DNA from: Euonymus europaeus
Taxonomy: Eukaryota > Streptophyta > Magnoliopsida > Celastrales > Celastraceae
Length of the DNA: 64,000 nucleotides
Direction: 5' to 3'
NCBI GenBank assembly: GCA_963580455.1
Contig: OY756960.1
Location: forward strand, 744,001-808,000
The position numbers were made by a program, and so were the translations under genes. Under the pieces are notes generated by a model, which was given only the letters and a program-made list of their open reading frames with translations, had not been told where the DNA came from and ran no database searches. Positions 52,232-62,605 of the stretch are shown piece after piece (position 1 is the first letter of the stretch; the number at the start of each line of letters is the position of its first letter).

Positions 52232-52403
52232 CCGTTGACTCCGAGTTCTGAATTCGGTGATTTTTAGCTTGATTTCACAAAACTTTTCGAGCTCTACGAT
52301 CCTGGAGTTTCGGATTTTGATTTCAGAACTCGTAGCTAGTAGGCTCGTTTCTCCCAATTAGCCGCGAAATGTGGTTTCTTTACGTAAACGGTTTTATGAA
52401 TAT
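52232..52403. repeat. 172-bp monomer (303), taggctc deletion lineage, copy 3
   Basis: The deletion follows the tag at 52340. The unit also carries the private cacaaaac change near 52277. Confidence 0.9.
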
Positions 52404-53787
52404 CCGTTGACTTCGAGTTCTGAATTCGGTGATTTTTAGCTTGATTTCACACAACTTTTCGAGCTCTACGATCCTGGAGTTTCGGATTTTGATTTCAGAA
52501 CTCGTGGCTAGTTGGTCTCGTTTCACCTAGTTAGCCGCGAAATGTGGTTTCTTTACGTAAACGGTTTTATGAATATCCGTTGACTCCGAGTTCTGAATTC
52601 GGTGATTTTTAGCTTGATTTCACACTACTTTTCGAGCTCTACGATCCTGGAGTTTCGGATTTTTATTTCAGAACTCGTGGCTAGTTGGTCTCGTTTCACC
52701 TAGTTAGCCGCGAAATGTGGTTTCTTTACGTAAACGGTTTTATGAATATCCGTTGACTCCGAGTTCTGAATTCGGTGATTTTTAGCTTGATTTCACACTA
52801 CTTTTCGAGCTCTACGATCCTGGCGATTCGGATTTTGATTTCAGAACTCGTGGCTAGTTGGTCTCGTTTCACCTAGTTAGCCGCGAAATGTGGTTTCTTT
52901 ACGTAAACGGTTTTATGAATATCCGTTGACTCCGAGTTCTGAATTCGGTGATTTTTAGCTTGATTTCACACAACTTTTCGAGCTCTACGATCCTGGCGTT
53001 TCGGATTTTGATTTCAGAACTCGTGGCTAGTAGGTCTCGTTTCTCCTAGTTAGCCGCGAAATGTGGTTTCTTTACGTAAACGGTTTTATGAATATCCGTT
53101 GACTTCGAGTTCTGAATTCGGTGATTTTTAGCTTGATTTCACACTACTTTTCGAGCTCTACGATCCTGGCGTTTCGGATTTTGATTTCAGAACTCGTGGC
53201 TAGTTGGTCTCGTTTCACCTAGTTAGCCGCGAAATGTGGTTTCTTTACGTAAACGGTTTTATGAATATCCATTGACTCCGAGTTCTGAATTTGGTGATTT
53301 TTAGCTTGATTACACACTACTTTTCGAGCTCTACAATCCTGGAGTTTCGGATTTTTATTTCAGAACTCGTGGCTAGTTGGTCTCGTTTCACCTAGTTAGC
53401 CGCGAAATGTGGTTTCTTTACGTAAACGGTTTTATGAATATCCGTTGACTCCGAGTTCTGAATTCGGTGATTTTTACCTTGATTTCACACTACTTTTCGA
53501 GCTCTACGATCCTGGCATTTCGGATATTGATTTCAGAACTCGTGGCTGGTTGGTCTCGTTTCACCTAGTTAGCCGCGAAATGTAGTTTCTTTACGTAAAC
53601 GGTTTTATGAATATCCGTTGACTACGAGTTCTGAATTCGGTGATTTTTAGCTTGATTTCACACTACTTTTTGAGCTCTACAATCCTAGCGTTTCGGATTT
53701 TGATTTCAAAACTCGTGGCTAGTTGGTCTCGTTTCACCGAGTTAGCCGCAAAATGTGGTTTCTTTACGTAAACGGTTTTACGAATAT

Positions 53788-53959
53788 CCGTTGACTCCGA
53801 GTTCTGAATTCGGTGATTTTTAGCTTGATTTCACACAACTTTTCGAGCTCTACGATCCTGGAGTTTCGGATTTTGATTTCAGAACTCGTAGCTAGTAGGC
53901 TCGTTTCTCCCAATTAGCCGCGAAATGTGGTTTCTTTACGTAAACGGTTTTATGAATAT
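53788..53959. repeat. 172-bp monomer (312), taggctc deletion lineage, copy 4
   Basis: The deletion follows the tag at 53896. This is the 9-mer duplicate of monomer 303, without the cacaaaac change. Confidence 0.9.
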
Positions 53960-55343
53960 CCGTTGACTTCGAGTTCTGAATTCGGTGATTTTTAGCTTGA
54001 TTTCACACAACTTTTCGAGCTCTACGATCCTGGAGTTTCGGATTTTGATTTCAGAACTCGTGGCTAGTTGGTCTCGTTTCACCTAGTTAGCCGCGAAATG
54101 TGGTTTCTTTACGTAAACGGTTTTATGAATATCCGTTGACTCCGAGTTCTGAATTCGGTGATTTTTAGCTTGATTTCACACTACTTTTCGAGCTCTACGA
54201 TCCTGGAGTTTCGGATTTTTATTTCAGAACTCGTGGCTAGTTGGTCTCGTTTCACCTAGTTAGCCGCGAAATGTGGTTTCTTTACGTAAACGGTTTTATG
54301 AATATCCGTTGACTCCGAGTTCTGAATTCGGTGATTTTTAGCTTGATTTCACACAACTTTTCGAGCTCTACAATCCTGGTGTTTCGGATTTTGATTTCAG
54401 AACTCGTGGCTAGTAGGTCTCGTTTCACCTAGTTAGCCGCGAAATGTGGTTTCTTTACGTAAACGGTTTTATGAATATCCGTTGACTCCGAGTTCTGAAT
54501 TCGGTGATTTTTAGCTTGATTTCACACTACTTTTCGAGCTCTACGATCCTGGCATTTCGGATTTTTATTTCAGAACTCGTGGCTAGTAGGTCTCGTTTCA
54601 CCTAGTTAGCCGCGAAATGTGGTTTCTTTACGTAAACGGTTTTATGAATATCCGTTGACTCCGAGTTCTGAATTCGGTGATTTTTAGCTTGATTTCACAC
54701 TACTTTTCGAGCTCTACGATCCTGGAGTTTCGGATATTGATTTCAGAACTCGTGGCTAGTAGGTCTCGTTTCACCTAGTTAGCCGCGAAATGTGGTTTCT
54801 TTACGTAAACGGTTTTACGAATATCCGTTGACTCCGAGTTCTGAATTCGGTGATTTTTAGCTTGATTTCACACAACTTTTCGAGCTCTACAATCCTGGTG
54901 TTTCGGATTTTGATTTCAGAACTCGTGGCTAGTAGGTCTCGTTTCACCTAGTTAGCCGCGAAATGTGGTTTCTTTACGTAAACGGTTTTACGAATATCCG
55001 TTGACTCCGAGTTCTGAATTCGGTGATTTTTAGCTTGATTTGACACTACTTTTCGAGCTCTACGATCCTGGCGTTTCGGATATTGATTTCAGAACTCGTG
55101 GCTAGTAGGTCTCGTTTCACCTAGTTAGCCGTGAAATGTGGTTTCTTTACGTAAACGGTTTTACGAATATCCGTTGACTCCGAGTTCTGAATTCGGTGAT
55201 TTTTAGCTTGATTTCACACAACTTTTCGAGCTCTACAATCCTGGTGTTTCGGATTTTGATTTCAGAACTCGTGGCTAGTAGGTCTCGTTTCACCTAGTTA
55301 GCCGCGAAATGTGGTTTCTTTACGTAAACGGTTTTATGAATAT

Positions 55344-55515
55344 CCGTTGACTCCGAGTTCTGAATTCGGTGATTTTTAGCTTGATTTCACACTACTTTTC
55401 GAGCTCTACGATCCTGGCGATTCGGTTTTGATTTCAGAACTCGTGGCTAGTTGGTCTCGTTTCACCTAGTTAGCCGCGAAATGTGGTTTCTTTACGTAAA
55501 CGGTTTTTTGAATAT
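55344..55515. repeat. 172-bp monomer (321), private 1-bp deletion
   Basis: The unit reads ggcgattcggttttgattt, lacking the a at monomer position 83 (between 55425 and 55426). The related ggcgattcgg units at about 52823 and 56973 keep the a, so this deletion is private to this copy. Confidence 0.88.
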
Positions 55516-56034
55516 CCGTTGACTCCGAGTTCTGAATTCGGTGATTTTTAGCTTGATTTCACACTACTTTTCGAGCTCTACGATCCTGGCGTTTCGGATA
55601 TTGATTTCAGAACTCGTGGCCAGTTGGTCTCGTTTCACCTAGTTAGCCGCGAAATGTGGTTTCTTTACGTAAACGGTTTTATGAATATCCGTTGACTCCG
55701 AGTTCTGAATTCGGTGATTTTTAGCTTGATTACACACTACTTTTCGAGCTCTACGATCCTGGAGTTTCGGATTTTGATTTCAGAACTCGTGGCTAGTTGG
55801 TCTCGTTTCTCCTAGTTAGCCGCGAAATGTGGTTTCTTTACGTAAACGGTTTTATGAATATCCGTTGACTCCGAGTTCTGAATTCGGTGATTTTTACCTT
55901 GATTTCACACTACTTTTCGAGCTCTACGATCCTGGCCTTTCGGATATTGATTTCAGAACTCGTGGCTGGTTGGTCTCGTTTCACCTAGTTAGCCGCGAAA
56001 TGTAGTTTCTTTACGTAAACGGTTTTATGAATAT

Positions 56035-56206
56035 CCGTTGACTACGAGTTCTGAATTCGGTGATTTTTAGCTTGATTTCACACAACTTTGCGAGCTCTAC
56101 GATCCTGGAGTTTCGGATTTTGATTTCAGAACTCGTAGCTAGTAGGCTCGTTTCTCCCAATTAGCCGCGAAATGTGGTTTCTTTACGTAAACGGTTTTAT
56201 GAATAT
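56035..56206. repeat. 172-bp hybrid monomer (325), taggctc deletion lineage, copy 5
   Basis: The front carries tgactacgag, elsewhere diagnostic of the unit just before the deletion unit. The rest carries cacacaac, ggagttt, cgtagctag, the 1-bp deletion and cccaatt, diagnostic of the deletion unit itself. The usual first half-to-end of the preceding unit (ctttttgag, cctagcg, caaaactcg, gcaaaatg) is absent here. The exchange point lies between monomer positions about 12 and 50. Also private: actttgcgag near 56086. Confidence 0.88.
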
Positions 56207-58109
56207 CCGTTGACTCCGAGTTCTGAATTCGGTGATTTTTAGCTTGATTTCACACTACTTTTCGAGCTCTACGAACCTGGCGTTTCGGATTTTGATTTCA
56301 GAACTCGTGGCTAGTTGGTCTCGTTTCACCTAGTTAGCCGCGAAATATGGTTTCTTTACGTAAACGGTTTTATGAATATCCGTTGACTCCGAGTTCTGAA
56401 TTCGGTGATTTTTAGCTTGATTTCACACTACTTTTCGAGCTCTACGATCCTGGAGTTTCGGATATTGATTTCAGAACTCGTGGCTAGTAGGTCTCGTTTC
56501 ACCTAGTTAGCCGCGAAATGTGGTTTCTTTACGTAAACGGTTTTACGAATATCCGTTGACTCCGAGTTCTGAATTCGGTGATTTTTAGCTTGATTTCACA
56601 CTACTTTTCGAGCTCTACGATCCTGGCGTTTCGGATATTGATTTCAGAACTCGTGGCTAGTAGGTCTCGTTTCACCTAGTTAGCCGCGAAATGTGGTTTC
56701 TTTACGTAAACGGTTTTACGAATATCCGTTGACTCCGAGTTCTGAATTCGGTGATTTTTAGCTTGATTTCACACAACTTTTCGAGCTCTACAATCCTGGT
56801 GTTTCGGATTTTGATTTCAGAACTCGTGGCTAGTAGGTCTCGTTTCACCTAGTTAGCCGCGAAATGTGGTTTCTTTACGTAAACGGTTTTATGAATATCC
56901 GTTGACTCCGAGTTCTGAATTCGGTGATTTTTAGCTTGATTTCACACTACTTTTCGAGCTCTACGATCCTGGCGATTCGGATTTTGATTTCAGAACTCGT
57001 GGCTAGTTGGTCTCGTTTCACCTAGTTAGCCGCGAAATGTGGTTTCTTTACGTAAACGGTTTTATGAATATCCGTTGACTCCGAGTTCTGAATTCGGTGA
57101 TTTTTAGCTTGATTTCACACTACTTTTCGAGCTCTACGATCCTGGAGTTTCGGATTTTTATTTCAGAACTCGTGGCTAGTTGGTCTCGTTTCACCTAGTT
57201 AGCCGCGAAATGTGGTTTCTTTACGTAAACGGTTTTATGAATATCCGTTGACTCCGAGTTCTGAATTCGGTGATTTTTAGCTTGATTTCACACTACTTTT
57301 CGAGCTCTACGATCCTGGCGTTTCGGATATTGATTTCAGAACTCGTGACCAGTTGGTCTCGTTTCACCTAGTTAGCCGCGAAATGTGGTTTCTTTACGTA
57401 AACGGTTTTATGAATATCCGTTGACTCCGAGTTCTGAATTCGGTGATTTTTAGCTTGATTTCACACTACTTTTTGAGCTCTACGAACCTGGCGTTTCGGA
57501 TTTTGATTTCAGAACTCGTGGCTAGTTGGTCTCGTTTCACCTAGTTAGCCGCGAAATGTGGTTTCTTTACGTAAACGGTTTTATGAATATCCGTTGACTC
57601 CGAGTTCTGAATTCGGTGATTTTTAGCTTGATTTCACACAACTTTTCGAGCTCTACGATCCTGGCATTTCGGATTTTGATTTCAGAACTCGTGGCTAGTA
57701 GGTCTCGTTTCTCCTAGTTAGCCGCGAAATGTGGTTTCTTTACGTAAACGGTTTTATGAATATCCGTTGACTCCGAGTTCTGAATTCGGTGATTTTTACC
57801 TTGATTTCACACTACTTTTCGAGCTCTACGATCCTGGCCTTTCGGATATTGATTTCAGAACTCGTGGCTGGTTGGTCTCGTTTCACCTAGTTAGCCGCGA
57901 AATGTAGTTTCTTTACGTAAACGGTTTTATGAATATCCGTTGACTACGAGTTCTGAATTCGGTGATTTTTAGCTTGATTTCACACTACTTTTTGAGCTCT
58001 ACAATCCTAGCGTTTCGGATTTTGATTTCAAAACTCGTGGCTAGTTGGTCTCGTTTCACCGAGTTAGCCGCAAAATGTGGTTTCTTTACGTAAACGGTTT
58101 TACGAATAT

Positions 58110-58281
58110 CCGTTGACTCCGAGTTCTGAATTCGGTGATTTTTAGCTTGATTTCACACAACTTTTCGAGCTCTACGATCCTGGAGTTTCGGATTTTGATT
58201 TCAGAACTCGTAGCTAGTAGGCTCGTTTCTCCCAATTAGCCGCGAAATGTGGTTTCTTTACGTAAACGGTTTTATGAATAT
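58110..58281. repeat. 172-bp monomer (337), taggctc deletion lineage, copy 6
   Basis: The deletion follows the tag at 58218. The unit is preceded by the taccttg and tgactacgag units and followed by a tgacttcgag unit, the standard order of the cassette. Confidence 0.9.
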
Positions 58282-61049
58282 CCGTTGACTTCGAGTTCTG
58301 AATTCGGTGATTTTTAGCTTGATTACACACTACTTTTCGAGCTCTACGATCCTGGAGTTTCGGATTTTGATTTCAGAACTCGTGGCTAGTTGGTCTCGTT
58401 TCACCTAGTTAGTCGTGAAATGTGGTTTCTTTACGTAAACGGTTTTATGAATATCCGTTGACTCCGAGTTCTGAATTCGGTGATTTTTAGCTTGATTTCA
58501 CACTACTTTTCGAGCTCTACGATCCTGGAGTTTCGGATATTGATTTCAGAACTCGTGGCTAGTTGGTCTCGTTTCACCTAGTTAGCCGCGAAATGTGGTT
58601 TCTTTACGTAAACGGTTTTATGAATATCCGTTGACTCCGAGTTCTGAATTCGGTGATTTTTAGCTTGATTTCACACAACTTTTCGAGCTCTACGATCCTG
58701 GCATTTCGGATTTTGATTTCACAACTCGTGGCTAGTTGGTCTCGTTTCACCTAGTTAGCCGCGAAATGTGGTTTCTTTACGTAAACGGTTTTATGAATAT
58801 CCGTTGACTCCGAGTTCTGAATTCGGTGATTTTTAGCTTGATTTCACACTACTTTTCGAGCTCTACGAACCTGGCGTTTCAGATTTTGATTTCAGAACTC
58901 GTGGCTAGTTGGTCTCGTTTCACCGAGTTAGCCGCAAAATGTGGTTTCTTTACGTAAACGGTTTTATGAATATCCGTTGACTCCGAGTTCTGAATTCGGT
59001 GATTTTTAGCTTGATTTCACACAACTTTTCGAGCTCTACGATCCTGGCGTTTCGGATTTTGATTTCAGAACTCGTGGCTAGTAGGTCTCGTTTCTCCCAA
59101 TTAGCCGCGAAATGTGGTTTCTTTACGTAAACGGTTTTATGAATATCCGTTGACTTCGAGTTCTGAATTCGGTGATTTTTAGCTTGATTACACACTACTT
59201 TTCGAGCTCTACGATCCTGGAGTTTCGGATTTTGATTTCAGAACTCGTGGCTAGTTGGTCTCGTTTCACCTAGTTAGCCGCGAAATGTGGTTTCTTTACG
59301 TAAACGGTTTTATGAATATCGGTTGACTCCGAGTTCTGAATTCGGTGATTTTTTGCTTGATTTCACACTACTTTTCGAGCTCTACGATCCTGGCAATTCG
59401 GATATTGATTTCAGAACTCGTGGCTAGTTCGTCTCGTTTCACCTAGTTAGCCGCGAAATGTGGTTTCTTTACGTAAACGGTTTTATGAATATCCGTTGAC
59501 TCTGAGTTATGAATTCGGTGATTTTTAGCTTGATTTCACACTACTTTTCGAGCTCTACGATCCTGGAGTTTCGGATTTTGATTTCAGAACTCGTGGCTAG
59601 TTGGTCTCGTTTCACCTAGTTAGCCGCGAAATGTGGTTTCTTTACGTAAACGGTTTTATGAATATCCGTTGACTCCGAGTTCTGAATTCGGTGATTTTTA
59701 GCTTGATTTCACACTACTTTTCGAGCTCTACGAACCTGGCGTTTCGGATTTTGATTTCAGAACTCGTGGCTAGTTGGTCTCGTTTCACCTAGTTAGCCGC
59801 GAAATATGGTTTCTTTACGTAAACGGTTTTATGAATATCCGTTGACTCCGAGTTCTGAATTCGGTGATTTTTAGCTTGATTTCACACTACTTTTCGAGCT
59901 CTACAATCCTGGCGTTTCGGATTTTGATTTCAGAACTCGTGGCTAGTAGGTCTCGTTTCACCTAGTTAGCCGCGAAATGTGGTTTCTTTACGTAAACGGT
60001 TTTATGAATATCCGTTGACTCCGAGTTCTGAATTCGGTGATTTTTAGCTTGATTTCACACTACTTTTTGAGCTCTACGATCCTGGCGTTTCGGATTTTGA
60101 TTTCAGAACTCGTGGCTAGTTGGTCTCGTTTCACCTAGTTAGCCGCGAAATGTGGTTTCTTTACGTAAACGGTTTTATGAATATCCGTTGACTCCGAGTT
60201 CTGAATTCGGTGATTTTTTGCTTGATTTCACACTACTTTTCGAGCTCTACGATCCTGGCATTTCGGATATTGATTTCAGAACTCGTGGCTAGTTGGTCTC
60301 ATTTCACCTAGTTAGCCGCGAAATGTGGTTTCTTTACGTAAACGGTTTTATGAATATCCGTTGACTCCGAGTTATGAATTCGGTGATTTTTAGCTTGATT
60401 TCAAACTACTTTTCGAGCTCTACGATCCTGGAGTTTCGGATTTTGATTTCAGAACTCGTGGCTAGTTGGTCTCGTTTCACCTAGTTAGCCGCGAAATGTG
60501 GTTTCTTTACGTAAACGGTTTTATGAATATCCGTTGACTCCGAGTTCTGAATTCGGTGATTTTTAGCTTGATTTCACACAACTTTTCGAGCTCTACGATC
60601 CTGGCGTTTCGGATTTTGATTTCAGAACTCGTGGCTAGTAGGTCTCGTTTCTCCTAGTTAGCCGCGAAATGTGGTTTCTTTACGTAAACGGTTTTATGAA
60701 TATCCGTTGACTCCGAGTTCTGAATTCGGTGATTTTTACCTTGATTTCACACTACTTTTCGAGCTCTACGATCCTGGCCTTTCGGATATTGATTTCAGAA
60801 CTCGTGGCTGGTTGGTCTCGTTTCACCTAGTTAGCCGCGAAATGTAGTTTCTTTACGTAAACGGTTTTATGAATATCCGTTGACTACGAGTTCTGAATTC
60901 GGTGATTTTTAGCTTGATTTCACACTACTTTTTGAGCTCTACAATCCTAGCGTTTCGGATTTTGATTTCAAAACTCGTGGCTAGTTGGTCTCGTTTCACC
61001 GAGTTAGCCGCAAAATGTGGTTTCTTTACGTAAACGGTTTTACGAATAT

Positions 61050-61221
61050 CCGTTGACTCCGAGTTCTGAATTCGGTGATTTTTAGCTTGATTTCACACAA
61101 CTTTTCGAGCTCTACGATCCTGGAGTTTCGGATTTTGATTTCAGAACTCGTAGCTAGTAGGCTCGTTTCTCCCAATTAGCCGCGAAATGTGGTTTCTTTA
61201 CGTAAACGGTTTTATGAATAT
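61050..61221. repeat. 172-bp monomer (354), taggctc deletion lineage, copy 7
   Basis: The deletion follows the tag at 61158, exactly 2940 bp after copy 6, as expected from the 17-mer duplication. Confidence 0.9.
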
Positions 61222-62605
61222 CCGTTGACTTCGAGTTCTGAATTCGGTGATTTTTAGCTTGATTACACACTACTTTTCGAGCTCTACGATCCTGGAGTTT
61301 CGGATTTTGATTTCAGAACTCGTGGCTAGTTGGTCTCGTTTCACCTAGTTAGCCGTGAAATGTGGTTTCTTTACGTAAACGGTTTTATGAATATCCGTCG
61401 ACTCCGAGTTCTGAATTCGGTGATTTTTAGCTTGATTTCACACTACTTTTCGAGCTCTACGATCCTGGAGTTTCGGATATTGATTTCAGAACTCGTGGCT
61501 AGTTGGTCTCGTTTCACCTAGTTAGCCGCGAAATGTGGTTTCTTTACGTAAACGGTTTTATGAATATCCGTTGACTCCGAGTTCTGAATTCGGTGATTTT
61601 TAGCTTGATTTCACACAACTTTTCGAGCTCTACGATCCTGGCATTTCGGATTTTGATTTCACAACTCGTGGCTAGTTGGTCTCGTTTCACCTAGTTAGCC
61701 GCGAAATGTGGTTTCTTTACGTAAACGGTTTTATGAATATCCGTTGACTCCGAGTTCTGAATTCGGTGATTTTTAGCTTGATTTCACACTATTTTTCGAG
61801 CTCTACGAACCTGGCGTTTCGGATTTTGATTTCAGAACTCGTGGCTAGTTGGTCTCGTTTCACCGAGTTAGCCGCAAAATGTGGTTTCTTTACGTAAACG
61901 GTTTTATGAATATCCGTTGACTCCGAGTTCTGAATTCGGTGATTTTTAGCTTGATTTCACACAACTTTTCGAGCTCTACGATCCTGGCGTTTCGGATTTG
62001 GATTTCAGAACTCGTGGCTAGTAGGTCTCGTTTCTCCCAATTAGCCGCGAAATGTGGTTTCTTTACGTAAACGGTTTTATGAATATCCGTTGACTTCGAG
62101 TTCTGAATTCGGTGATTTTTAGCTTGATTACACACTACTTTTCGAGCTCTACGATCCTGGAGTTTCGGATTTTGATTTCAGAACTCGTGGCTAGTTGGTC
62201 TCGTTTCACCTAGTTAGCCGCGAAATGTGGTTTCTTTACGTAAACGGTTTTATGAATATCGGTTGACTCCGAGTTCTGAATTCGGTGATTTTTTGCTTGA
62301 TTTCACACTACTTTTCGAGCTCTACGATCCTGGCAATTCGGATATTGATTTCAGAACTCGTGGCTAGTTGGTCTCGTTTCACCTAGTTAGCCGCGAAATG
62401 TGGTTTCTTTACGTAAACGGTTTTATGAATATCCGTTGACTCCGAGTTATGAATTCGGTGATTTTTAGCTTGATTTCACACTACTTTTCGAGCTCTACGA
62501 TCCTGGAGTTTCGGATTTTGATTTCAGAACTCGTGGCTAGTTGGTCTCGTTTCACCTAGTTAGCCGCGAAATGTGGTTTCTTTACGTAAACGGTTTTATG
62601 AATAT

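Larger units (their letters stand above)
51367..54478. repeat. 9-mer higher-order repeat, two tandem copies (1556 bp offset)
   Basis: Monomers 298-306 (51367-52922) recur as 307-315 (52923-54478), and the first eight units of each correspond. Markers 1556 bp apart include tctcctagtt, taccttg (51920, 53476), the taggctc deletion (52340, 53896) and its cccaatt, and the paired tgactacgag unit. One visible difference is cacaaaac (about 52277) against cacacaac. The ninth units differ: ggcgattcgg at about 52823 against ctggtgtttcgg at about 54377. Confidence 0.92.
54479..57590. repeat. Monomers 316-333, mixed zone with a short-period family
   Basis: Units with tttacgaatat ends and caatcctggtgtttcgg centres recur at 2- to 3-monomer spacing (about 54372, 54891, 55237, then 56790), indicating dimer and trimer reshuffling. 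The zone also holds a 1-bp deletion unit (55344-55515), the hybrid unit (56035-56206), ggcgattcgg units near 55417 and 56973, and gtgaccagttgg near 57346. Confidence 0.8.
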
